From positions 186,001-250,000 of the forward strand of contig NBBA01000023.1 of NCBI GenBank assembly GCA_002794785.1: a DNA stretch of 64,000 bases. Direction: 5' to 3'. The notes beneath the pieces were generated by a model, which worked only from the letters and a program-made list of their open reading frames with translations, was not told where the DNA came from and did not search any database. The position numbers were made by a program, and so were the translations under genes. The stretch is from Coniferiporia sulphurascens (Eukaryota > Basidiomycota > Agaricomycetes > Hymenochaetales > Hymenochaetaceae). Shown piece after piece: positions 1-8,908 of this stretch; position 1 is the first letter of the stretch, and the number at the start of each line of letters is the position of its first letter.

Positions 1-1387
1 CCACTGCGATGCACTCTGTGCACATGTGGGAGGCGTAGGCTGCGGAGTGACGATCAATGATCGTTTCTGTGGTCGGGTTAGCCGAGGATGGTCCCGCTGC
101 AAATGTGGTCACAATGTTCCCCTTTACGTTGTATGAAGAGGACAAGACCGGGACTTGGTCTGCAGTGGGGAGGGAAGCGAAGAACTCACGGGATGTCTTG
201 GTCAGGGCCATTGCTGACTTCTGGTTTTCGGCCCGTATGCCAACTGTGGGGGTGAGGACCAAGGTTGGGTCCTTGGCATACATTGTGGGTGGTGGGGGCA
301 CCTTCCTCTGGTGTTTCTTCTTTTTCTGTACTGGGTTGATGACTGCTCCTGTAGCTGGGGCCACTGGAGTTGGGTTGGTGGCTGTTGGGGGGGGGGGGGG
401 GGGTGGGGGGGCCGCTGCTGCGGCGACCTGCACATAGGAGGTGGGGGCTGCCTGGGGGGCTGCCTGGGGGGCGGGCTGTTGTTGTTGTTGCTGTTGTTGG
501 GGGGTGGGCCTAGAATTGATGGAAGACATCTGCCGGGAGATAGAAGCCACGTCAGTAGTCAGGCGCTTGACTGCCTCGGTCAGCGCCTTCATTTCTGGGG
601 TCACAGGGGCGGTGTTAGGGGTCCCGGTTGCGGCCGGGGTCCTCTGGGGGGGGGGGGAGCTGGGGCGAAGGGTGCCGGGAGAGCGATTACCACCCCCTCC
701 CTCGCAAAGTTGTAGGTCATCACTGCATTGCGATAGATGATGTCTTGGGGGTAGGTCCTGTCTTGTTGTATGTTGGCAATGGTCTGTTGGATGTTCCAGA
801 GGAGGTCACCCACAAACTGTGCCGCCTTGACGTCTATTGTCTCGGTGGTGGCGTCCCTGGTTTGCTGGTCGAAGTCGTCCAGGGCACAGGTAAGGGAGTA
901 CATGAACCCTGCTGTGTGCAGTTCATGTTGTTGGGCAGGGGGACCTCTCGGTGTGAGGGGTGACATGGCGGCTGAGGAGCGTTTCTGCCTGAGGCTTGCG
1001 TCTCCCACCTGTCGCAGGGGGGGTATGGGGGTCAACCGCCATTTCTGGGGCCATTTCACCGAATTCGTTGGAGCCTTGTATCGACCCTGCCGGGGTTGCT
1101 GGGGAGCCCGTGCGGGATGCCTGCCTAGACTCCAGACACACTTGGGTGGTGAAGTCATAGGCTGACACCAGTTGGGAGTCGTTGATGCTGGGGGAGGGTG
1201 CTAGAACATCTGGGGAGGAGGTCGGGGCCAGAAGGGGGTTTTGCAAGTAGGGGGCAGGGGTTGTCTCACGCTGAGTGGAGGTGGCTGCTTCGGCGGCTTG
1301 TGCAGCGGCTAGACTCGCTGACGAGGTTGAGGGGACGGTGGGTCGGGTATGACGAGAGGCGTTCCGGTAATCACTGTGGGTTGACAT
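1..1387 (-). pseudogene. LINE ORF1 (Gag-like), N-terminal two thirds, frameshifted
   Basis: The start is the ATG at 1387, 55 bases inside the element's 5' end, and the protein begins MSTHSDYRNAS. A frameshift near 1000 moves the frame to one containing GFMYSLTCALDDFDQQ and QFVGDLLWNIQQTIANI, the conserved N-terminal Gag block seen in every ORF1 here. Further shifts accompany G/C homopolymers (646-657 and 387-402). A glutamine-rich tract is encoded near 475-500, followed by the lysine-rich KKKK stretch near 320. The product would be the RNA-binding chaperone of the retrotransposition particle. It is not expressible as one protein. The C-terminal knuckles lie beyond base 1. Confidence 0.8.
387..402. 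repeat. G16 homopolymer inside ORF1
   Basis: A run of about 16 G interrupts the proline/alanine-rich part of ORF1 in copy 1. Other copies have short GCAGC/CCCCCC sequence here. It breaks the reading frame and could be slippage in vivo or a sequencing error. Confidence 0.7.
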
Positions 1388-1442
1388 GGGGGAGTTTTAG
1401 CTGCCCACGCTAGTCGATGGTGGTGGTTACTGGTCAAGAAGG

Positions 1443-1896
1443 TGTTGAGTGCCGAGGGGAGCGGGAAGAGGAATAACTCACCTGGGTACTGTGGGGGGGC
1501 CCCAACACAGTCTGGGGGTGACATGCCATAGTAGTTGCACACCCGGACTGTGAGGGAGGATCAGATTTCCACAGTGAGGATGTCGGTGCCATGAGAGGCA
1601 GTTCCAAGAACTGACCATGAGGTTGGGGGGAGGGAGCATGCCACGTAGGTGACTACCCGAGGGCAGGAGTCAGGGGGTAGGACCAGTGTGTAGCCCAGGA
1701 TGTTGGGGATGTTGAACACTGGTGTACCAGTGGGGTCAGTGAGGGATGGTTGCAAGCCTATTTGGTACCAGGGTGGTTCCTGAATAAGAATTAGGTGCAG
1801 TGGGGAGGGAGTGTCAGTGAGAAGTGGAATCAGGGAATTTATTGCTGTGAGTGAGCGGGCAGCATTCCACTGCATGACAGAGATGTCCCCAATCAT
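1443..1896 (-). pseudogene. LINE ORF2 N-terminal fragment (endonuclease)
   Basis: The start ATG at 1896 gives MIGDISVMQWNAARS, followed by LILIQEPPWYQ (catalytic Glu of APE endonucleases) and, in another frame, MCNYYGMSPPD. The frame breaks at the stop near 1561, and the fragment is cut at 1443 by copy 1 before the GDFN motif. No RT sequence remains in this piece. Confidence 0.75.
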
Positions 1897-3075
1897 GACT
1901 CCTCCATTAGTTCAAAGGTGGGCTCGTCCCCAAAGGCCTCCAGGATTTGGCGGTATTGCTTCTTCTTGGGGCAGGATGGGAGGGTGATGGGGTGGTCGCC
2001 TTTGCAGTTGGTGCAGTGGTGAGGATGAGGGCATGGGTCGGCTTTGGCTACGGCATCGGTGGCGCAGTGGGTGCAGTTCTTGCGGTGGTTGTGGGTAAGG
2101 TGATTACCCCTGCAGTCCACACAGCAGGCTTGAGCATGGCACCCCTTGGTCCCATGTCCGAGGCCTTGGCAGCGCTCACATTGGGTGAGGCTGGGGCGCA
2201 TGGGAGGCACAGAGAGGTGGAGGGAGGATCCGAAGAGCCAGACCCATGGGCGCTTGAGGAGGCGCTCTCGGATGGACCCATCGGGGTCGATGAAGGAGAA
2301 GGCGACCAGGCACTTGCTCAGGGAGGGCAGGTGTTCGGGTGTTGCTGCGAAGTGGGGGGCGACTATAAAGTCCAGGAGGCGAAGTGCCGGGTTGTTGGTG
2401 ACTTCGGCCAGGAGGACGGCCTTGGAGATGGTGTGTTCATTCTGGCCGAAGTGGTAGTCCTTGCAGGGTACCATCGATATCTGTAGGGAGGACCTAGGCT
2501 GGATGCAGGAGGGGGTTAGTTGGAATACCTCAGGGGCCTCGGCCCCTTTAGTAGTGCATCTGTCATGCATGTGGTGTGAGAATGCTTCCACATGCCTGTT
2601 GATGATCGTGGCTGTGGAAGGGTTAGCCGAGTATGGTCACTGTGCGAACGTGGTCACGAAGTTTCCTTTCATGTTAAATGAAGAGGAGAGGACCATGACT
2701 TGGTCTGCAGTGGGGAGAGAGGCAAAGAAATCATGTGCTATTTTTGTGAGGACCATGGCAGGTTTCTGGAGGTGTGCCGAGAGGCCGGTGACTGGTGAGA
2801 GGACCAGTGTTGGGTCCTTAGTGTACATTGTGGGTGGGGGGGGGCACCTGTCATGTGCACTTCTTCTTCTTCTTCTTCTTCTGCACCAGGTTGATGACCG
2901 CCCCTGCAGCAGGTGCCACTGGGGTGGGGTTGGTGGATGTAGGGGGGCTGCTGCTGCAGCCACCTGGGCATAGGAGGTGGGGGCGGCTTGAATTGTCACC
3001 TGGGGGGTGGGCTGTTGCTGTTGCTGTTGCTGCTGCTGTTGTCGAGGGGTGGGCCTAGAGCTGAGGGAAGACATC
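1893..3075 (-). pseudogene. LINE ORF1 C-terminal half with CCHC knuckles
   Basis: Two open pieces (3074-2637 and 2591-1893) cover the glutamine tract (about 3012-3042), the K/R-rich stretch, the SLPTADQV block and the RNA-binding C-terminus. CCHC-type knuckles are visible: CERCQGLGHGTKGC (C-x2-C-x4-H-x4-C) near 2180 and CTNCKGDHPITLPSC near 1990. One stop separates the pieces at about 2592. The end overlaps the ORF2 start at 1896 by an ATGA arrangement. It is a decayed Gag-like ORF. Confidence 0.8.
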
Positions 3076-3109
3076 TTTTTTATTTTATTTTATTATTATT
3101 ATTATTATT

Positions 3110-3403
3110 CCTGCAGTATTACATAATTACAAGCTGCCCCCCCGAAGGGGGGCCCTAACTACATAACAACAGAGGCACCCGCCATTGCACATCGCACAAA
3201 ACTGGGTGGGGGCTCTGCTCCCCAAGGGGTGCTGGTGTGTGAAGAGCCCCTATTTAGTTAATGGAACTGAGAGAGGGAGGGATACATATCGCTACGAACA
3301 AACCATGCGGTTGAGGTCAGGTTAAAGTAGGAAGCTTAGAAGTGGAAAGGGAGGGCGAGAGCACTGGCTGGGACGTATCATGGGGGATACCGAAAGGCAG
3401 GCT
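3110..3403 (-). other. 3' UTR of LINE copy 3
   Basis: About 290 bases between the ORF2 stop and the tail. It contains motifs shared by all copies (sense TTGTTATGTAGTTAGGG and TGTAATTATGTAATACTG). No ORF is seen. Confidence 0.7.
3137..3152 (-). promoter_or_regulatory. Conserved 3'-terminal hairpin of LINE copy 3
   Basis: In sense orientation a C run, a TTC loop and a G run lie about 30 bases before the tail. The same structure occurs at every 3' end in the window. Confidence 0.7.
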
Positions 3404-4586
3404 TTACTCGAGTGGGAAGGGAGGGAGTGTACCTGAAGCTCCAAAAGGGCTAGGTCCGAGTCCTGGGTTCAGGGTCCAAGCATATGACACATGTAATCCC
3501 ATAGGAGGTCCAAGTCCATATCCTTGTCGGTGGGGTGCCTGTCAAGGTCCATCATGGCGAAAGACAGCTGTATGGCGCCCACGGCATGTTCTGAGAGGCA
3601 GTTAAGGTGCCCTGTCAGCTTTAGCCAATGGCGCAGAACTGGGAGGCGGTTTTCGTCAGCCCACTCGGAATGGTGGACTGGGAGAGGGTCTCGTGGTGGC
3701 CACATGCGTCGTATCCATGGATGGAAGGTGCTACAGCTGCCGAGGATGTGGGCAGTCGACTGCGTGGGCCAGGGAGGGTGGTTGTGCCATCTGCAATGTG
3801 AGATCAGGCCATGCCTGCGGCAGTAGGCTGAGTCAAAACTCAGCCAGTATCCCCCGTAGGGACCGGCACGGCAGAGGACCTGAGCGACTGCAGATAGCTC
3901 GTTGCGTGGGTGGTCAACCGAATGCATGAGGAGCTTTCAAGGTCGGCGTGATGGTAGGCCATGGACCACCAGGTATTTATTGGCAGTCGAGGCGAGGGGG
4001 CGGGCTAGTGAGAGTGTCCATTGTTCCATGAGGGTGCGGACAGCGACCTCTTTTAGAGCGGAGGTGGAAGGTTTAAGGTCAGATGGGGGGAGCTCAGTCG
4101 CCAGCTTTGCTTCCATGTCAGCCCATTCATTTCCGGGGATGTCCGAGTGTCTGGGGCACCATATGAAATGGATGGTGAGCTGGGGGTATGAATCCAGCAG
4201 AGTCTCCACACCTGCTTTCCAAATGTGCAGGAGGTGGGCACCAGGGGCGGCGGCCCAGGTTTGGAAAAGGTGGAGAGCAGTCAGCAAATCGGACAAAAAG
4301 AAGATATCCGATGTGACACGCAGTTGTGCTGGGAGGCGGTGTGCTACCCAGCCCAGGGCCATGGCGAGGGAGAACTCCTCAGTGTCCATGGCTGTGGCGC
4401 AGTTGGGGGACTCCAGTCGGTGTGACCAGAGTTGGGTGTTGCCCAGCATTGCGCAGATGGCTGAGCCTGACTTATTGTCAATGCAGGAGCCGTCAGTGAA
4501 TACCTGGATGTGGGGGGTGGAGCCTAATTGGCGTGCAGCTGTTACAAATGATCTCTGGGTGTCGGTGCTAACCGGGGTGTTGGGGG
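3404..4586 (-). pseudogene. LINE ORF2 C-terminal part (RNase H and C-terminal Cys/His region)
   Basis: Pieces 4449-3937 and 3927-3469 encode ...RHSDIPGNEWADMEAK, the RNase H block with catalytic His/Asp, then SHCRWHNHPPWPAQSTAHI and the conserved tail MDLDLLWDYM. A CGA-to-TGA stop at 3469-3471 truncates the last 20 residues. The original stop is at 3404. The N-terminal part of the same ORF2 is at 10987-13222. Confidence 0.8.
4574..4586. repeat. Target-site duplication, left, of copy 4
   Basis: GGGGTGTTGGGGG immediately precedes the T-rich tail of copy 4. Confidence 0.8.
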
Positions 4587-4639
4587 TTTTTTTTTTTTTA
4601 AATTTTATTATTCCTGCAGTATTACATAATTACAAGCTG

Positions 4640-4656
4640 CCCCCCCGAAGGGGGGG
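4640..4656 (-). promoter_or_regulatory. 3'-terminal hairpin of LINE copy 4
   Basis: Seven C, GAA (sense TTC) loop, seven G, next to the T-rich tail at 4587-4610. In sense this can fold as an extra-stable C(UUCG)G loop. Confidence 0.7.
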
Positions 4657-4901
4657 CCCTAACTACATAACAACAGAGGCACCCGTCATTGCACAATGCA
4701 CGAAACTGGGCGGGGGCCCTGCTCCCCAAGGGGAGCCAGAGTGGGAAGGGCCCCTATTAGTAAATAGACGGAAGGAGGGAGGAATATGTGTTACTACGGC
4801 CAAGCCAAACGGACGACATCAGGCAAAAGGGGGTAGCTTAGAATAGGAAAGGGAGGGTGAGAGCACTGGCCGGGACATACACAGGAGAGTCCGAAAGGCA
4901 T

Positions 4902-6211
4902 TCATAGATCAGAGGGAAAGGGGGGAAGCGTACCTGAAAGCTCCAAGAGAGCCAGGTCCGGGTCCTGGGTACGGGGTCCAAGCATATGACTCATGTAATC
5001 CTGGAGGAGGTCCAAGTCCATATCTTCGTCAGTTGGGTGTCCCTCCTGCTCCATCGCCACATAAGCCAGGCGGATGGCAGCGGAGGTGCAGTCTGAAAGG
5101 CGGTTCAGGTGTCCTGTCAGCTTAAGCCAGTGGTGTAGAACCTGGGGACGGTTTTCATCGGCCCATTCAGCATGGTGGGTCGGAAGTGGGTCACAGGGGG
5201 GCCAGACTTTGCGGATCCATGGGCAGAAGGTGGAGCATCCTCCCAGAACATGTGCCGTCGACTGGGCCAGCCAGGGGGGGTGGTTGTGCCATCGGCAGTG
5301 CGAGATCAGGCCATGCCTGTGTCGGTAGGCTGAGTCAAAGCTCAGCCAGTAACCCCCATAGGGACTGGCATGACAGAGAACCTGGGCAACTGCGGAGAGC
5401 TCCCGGTGGGGGTGGTCGACCGACTGTGTGATGAGCTTTCGGGGGCGGCGAGAAGGGGCACTATTGACAGCTAGGTATTTGTTGGCTGTCGAGGCTAGGG
5501 GGTGGGCAAGTGAGAGGGACCATTGCTCCATAAGGGTGTTGGCGGTGACCTCTTTCAAAGCTGAGGTGGAGGGTGCTAGGGGGGACGGGGGGAGATTCAT
5601 TGCAAACTTTGCCTCGTGGTCTGCCCATTCATTCCCAGGGATGTCCGAGTGACCCAGACACCAAACGAAGTGAACGGAAAGATCTGGGTATGAGTCCAAG
5701 AGAGTCTGGACCCCTGCCTTCCATTGATGGAGGAGGTGCGCACCTGGAACTGGTGCCCATGTGCAGATCAGGTGGAGTGCTGTCAGCAAATCCAAGAGGA
5801 AAAAGATGTCAGATGCGGCGAGCAGGTGCTCTCAGAGATGGTGTGCAGCCCAGCTTGGTGCGGAGGTGAGGGAGAAAATCTCGGCATCCATGGTGGTTGC
5901 GCAGGTGGGGGAGGCAAGCTGGCGGGACTTAAGGCGGGTGAGGCCTTCCATGGCACAGACTGCTGATCCAGATTTTGAGCCGATGCAGGAGCCATCAGTG
6001 AAGACCTGGAGGTGGGGGAGGGTGCTCAGGGAGCATGCAGCACCCACAAATTCCTTGTGGGTATCTTCACTAACTGGAGTGATAGGAGTGGCAAACGAGA
6101 CTCAACCATTTGTAAATGCCAGAGGATCCGTCCATGGGGGATGAGTGTATGCAGGGACCAGTTGTACCCGAGGGACCCAAACCTGCAGAGAAGTGGAAAA
6201 TGGACAGTTAG
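4902..6211 (-). pseudogene. LINE ORF2 C-terminal part of copy 4 (RNase H)
   Basis: It continues the ORF2 of 6212-8908 after a frameshift near 6212-6250. Pieces 6047-5832 and 5795-4902 encode LPHLQVFTDGS (RNase H first Asp), DAEIFSL (Glu), then WCLGHSDIPGNEWADHEAK (His and last Asp) and the C-terminal SHCRWHNHPPW...AHVLGGC Cys/His region. A stop lies between the pieces, at about 5830. The natural end is ...LPPFPSDL at 4902. A single-base repair would not suffice to reopen it, so this copy's RNase H is decoupled from its RT. Confidence 0.8.
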
Positions 6212-8908
6212 TTATGTTTTTATAATATTGCTTTCTACCAATGGAGTGTGGGTGCGCCAGAGGCACAGAGAGTGGAGAGTCTTAGTGTATTCGAAATAGT
6301 ATGAAAGGGGGGGGAGGGAACAAAGGAAATTTGTGGAGTATGGGGAGGCGCCTTTATAGACGCCCAGAATCCACCTGCATGCTGTGTTTTGCACTGTCTG
6401 CAGGCGGCTTACTAGTGTTTTTTGGCATCGGCCATGGTACCATACTGGGGCACCCCATGTGAGGACAGAGCGGACGCAGGCGGTGTATAGTCGACGGAGG
6501 AGGAGGGCCGAGATTCCGTGTTCAGTGTTGCCCAGGATGTGGAGGGCAGTGAGGGTGGAGAGGCCTTTGGAGCGCATGCGCTCCACATGGGCTTTGAAGG
6601 TGAGGGCGGGATCCCACCATATTCCCAGCCAACAGAGGGGGATAGATGGTTGGATAAGTGTGGTGGGGGCGACCCAGACTCCGGTGGTGTCCCAGTCGGT
6701 ATATGCGGTGGAGCGGCGTTGGGGTGGGTGAAAGTGAAGGGCTTCCGTTTTGGCGGCTTCGATGTTGAGACCGATGGCCCCAAAGTGGGCATTGAGTTGG
6801 TGGTATGCGTTGGACAATTGCTGGCAGTTGGATGCCACGCTGGGTCCCACGCACACAAGGAGGTGGTCGTCAACATACACGAGGGCAGTGGTGCCAGTTT
6901 GGTGGAACTTCCGGAGGACCACGCCCGCAAATATGGTTGATAAGATAGGGGATACTGGCGACCCTTGGGGGGTGCCTAGGTCGGGTTTCTGGGCAGTTGG
7001 GAGGGTGGTGCCATCGAAGGCGATAGCTACCTGCCTATCTGTCATGAAGGACAAGCACCAGTCCGCCATGTCTGGTGGGCACTGGAGGTCCAGCAGTTGC
7101 TGGTGGAGGAGTTGTGGGTGTACTGAGTCAAAGAAACCTTGTATGTCGACCGCAAGGACCGAACATATGTGGCCCTCGGCATGGGCTCTTTCCACAATCT
7201 GTAGGAGGTGCTGGGTGGCGTCGTAGACAGAGTGTCCTTGGCGCCCCCCATATTGGTTAGGTGGCAGCCAGTCCCTCATGTTAGCGAGGAACCGGAGCTG
7301 GTTAGCTATTATCTTTTCGAGGAGTTTCCCTAAGGTCTCCTCGAGGGAGATGGGCCAGTACGAGCATGGTGAGAAAGGGTCCTTCTTGTTTGGCTTCTGG
7401 AGCATTACCACTTTTGCCAACCGCCAACACTTGGGGTGGTGCCCCATGCGCAGACAGTCGTTGAAAAGGGTGAGGATCTCCTTGGGGTAGGTGTCCACCA
7501 CCCATTTAAGAGGGCGGTAGCCGATCCCCGAGAGGCCTGGGGCCGACAAGTTGGAGGTGTCGGTCAGTGCCCCCATAAGCTCTGAGAGGAGTATGGGTGG
7601 GACAGCTGGTTGGGGGGGAGGTGGCGGCGTTTCGGTCGCTTGTTGGGGTGGTGGGGGCATGAAGAAAGTAGTGCAGAAGAGCTCACCTTTCTCATCGTCT
7701 GATTGGGTGAAGGTGCCGTCTCGTTTTTTAAGCGAGGGGATCGGTGATGGTCGGTTGCCAAGGCCTCGTTTGGCCCAGCCCCAGATGTTGGAGGCATCTG
7801 CTTGGTCTGCTTGTTCCACGTAAAAATTTCGCTTTGCTGCCCAGATGCCTCGCTTGAATGTGCGGCGGGCTGCTGACTGTTGAAGGGGGGTGGGGGCTGC
7901 TGAGATCGCCTGGAGGAGCGTTTTGCATGTCGGGGTCCACCATGGGACCTCGGTTTTGGACGGCTTGCTGATGCAGGTGAAGGGGGCGAGAGCGGCGATC
8001 ATGGAGTCGACCACTGTCTGCGCTTTGGTGTCAAGGGTGAGGGTGTCATTCGCTTGTATTAAGAAGGTGGCTTCAAGTAGTGGAAAGGTGATGTCGGTCC
8101 ACTCCTCCTTGTTGGCCGGTAGTAGCCGGTGGGTTTTGACAGTGGGAGGTGGAGACCGAGATGGCAAGGACCATCGTAGAATAACGTGGTCGGACAAGGC
8201 AGAGGCGGTTGAAGTGCCCGAGTCTAGGATTGTGTCAGGATTAATCACGGGGGGGGACCAGATCATGTCAATTGGGCACTGCCGACGATTGTCGACAGGC
8301 CTAGAGTCTGAATCCAGAAGGTGAGCTGGCACAAGGCCGTGCCCCTGGAAGAAGCCATCGAGGGGTTGGGCCCTCGAGTTCTCCTGCTGGGTAGCGAGGA
8401 GTTCGGACCAAGAGTGGTGACGGTGGTTGAAGTCGCCAGCCACCACGAGAGTAGAGGCCAAAGCCAGTGGGAGTGTAAAAAGGAACAACTCACCGGGGTA
8501 GAGGGGGGTGGTGGTGGTACGATCCGGTGCGTGCATGCCATAGTAGTTGCAGAGGTGGATCGTCAGTTGTGATCGGATTTCGATGGTGAGGATGTTGGTG
8601 CCGAAGGATGCGGCGCCTAAGACTGACCAGGCAGTTATTGGGATGGTTCGGGATACATACGTCACTACCCTAGGCCGGGTGGCTGGGGGGAGGACAGCTA
8701 TGTATCCTGGGAGGGACAGGACATTGAATACCGGCATGCCGGCTGGGTCAGTGAGTGAGGGTTGGAGGCCAATTTGATACCACAGCAGTTCCTGGATCAA
8801 AATAATGGAGGGTGGGGATGGGTCAGTGGTGAGGATCAGAATGAGGGAATGGACCATGGCTAGTGAGCGGGCAGCATTCCACTGAAGAATAGAGATGTCT
8901 CTATTCAT
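6212..8908 (-). CDS. LINE ORF2 N-terminal 898 residues: APE endonuclease and reverse transcriptase
   Basis: This is the longest RT frame in the window. The endonuclease occupies residues 1-250: QWN at 9-11, catalytic E40, NYYG at 121-124, GDFN at 158-161, SDH at 239-241. The RT spans about 440-800: KPNKKDPFSP (505), AVDIQGFFDSV (586-596, first catalytic Asp), LGTPQGSPVSP (644-654) and YVDD (678-681). The protein would nick target DNA and copy its own RNA from the nick. The start at 8908 is fixed by the TAATG overlap with the ORF1 stop. The frame ends early at 6212, just after the WRTHTPLV segment. Copies 12 and 17 show that it should continue into RNase H. Confidence 0.85.
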   Translation of the reverse strand: MNRDISILQWNAARSLAMVHSLILILTTDPSPPSIILIQELLWYQIGLQPSLTDPAGMPVFNVLSLPGYIAVLPPATRPRVVTYVSRTIPITAWSVLGAASFGTNILTIEIRSQLTIHLCNYYGMHAPDRTTTTPLYPGELFLFTLPLALASTLVVAGDFNHRHHSWSELLATQQENSRAQPLDGFFQGHGLVPAHLLDSDSRPVDNRRQCPIDMIWSPPVINPDTILDSGTSTASALSDHVILRWSLPSRSPPPTVKTHRLLPANKEEWTDITFPLLEATFLIQANDTLTLDTKAQTVVDSMIAALAPFTCISKPSKTEVPWWTPTCKTLLQAISAAPTPLQQSAARRTFKRGIWAAKRNFYVEQADQADASNIWGWAKRGLGNRPSPIPSLKKRDGTFTQSDDEKGELFCTTFFMPPPPQQATETPPPPPQPAVPPILLSELMGALTDTSNLSAPGLSGIGYRPLKWVVDTYPKEILTLFNDCLRMGHHPKCWRLAKVVMLQKPNKKDPFSPCSYWPISLEETLGKLLEKIIANQLRFLANMRDWLPPNQYGGRQGHSVYDATQHLLQIVERAHAEGHICSVLAVDIQGFFDSVHPQLLHQQLLDLQCPPDMADWCLSFMTDRQVAIAFDGTTLPTAQKPDLGTPQGSPVSPILSTIFAGVVLRKFHQTGTTALVYVDDHLLVCVGPSVASNCQQLSNAYHQLNAHFGAIGLNIEAAKTEALHFHPPQRRSTAYTDWDTTGVWVAPTTLIQPSIPLCWLGIWWDPALTFKAHVERMRSKGLSTLTALHILGNTEHGISALLLRRLYTACVRSVLTWGAPVWYHGRCQKTLVSRLQTVQNTACRWILGVYKGASPYSTNFLCSLPPLSYYFEYTKTLHSLCLWRTHTPLVESNIIKT
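8888..8905 (-). promoter_or_regulatory. Hairpin directly after the ORF2 start codon (TAATG junction)
   Basis: AATAGAGACATCTCTATT follows the ORF2 ATG without a gap and forms an 8 bp perfect stem. The stop TAA of ORF1 and the ATG of ORF2 share base 8908. Overlapping stop-start codons with downstream RNA structure are known to couple ORF1 and ORF2 translation in the insect LINE SART1. The same role here is inferred. Confidence 0.6.

Larger units (their letters stand above)
1..1442 (-). mobile_element. LINE copy 1, 5' part, runs off the window
   Basis: The intact 5' terminal block (sense CCTTCTTGACCAG) lies at about 1412-1442 and the copy continues past base 1. The neighbouring bases from 1443 are same-strand ORF2 endonuclease sequence of copy 2, so copy 1 appears to have inserted into copy 2 in the same orientation. 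The matching TSD would lie outside the window. The ORF1 resembles subfamily B. Confidence 0.85.
1443..3075 (-). mobile_element. LINE copy 2, internal fragment (ORF1 C-half to ORF2 N-end)
   Basis: On the minus strand it runs from the middle of ORF1 at 3075 to the endonuclease region of ORF2 at 1443, where copy 1 begins. At 3075 it meets the T-rich 3' tail of copy 3. I find no continuation of its 5' half elsewhere in the window. It is a divergent subfamily-B relative. Confidence 0.8.
3076..4586 (-). mobile_element. LINE copy 3, 3' portion (subfamily B)
   Basis: The 3' end is at 3076, with a T-rich/(ATT)n tail at 3076-3109, a hairpin and a 3' UTR. The coding part reaches 4586, where the tail of copy 4 starts. 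The other half of the same copy resumes at 10987. The 13 bp repeat GGGGTGTTGGGGG (4574-4586) against GGGGCGTTGGGGG (10987-10999) proves the split. Confidence 0.85.

Noticed and set aside
601..1158. Long open frames on the strand opposite to or overlapping ORF1/ORF2 across the window
   Set aside because: Codon periodicity and protein similarity lie with the LINE frames. Overlapping frames are shadows caused by low stop density in GC-rich DNA.
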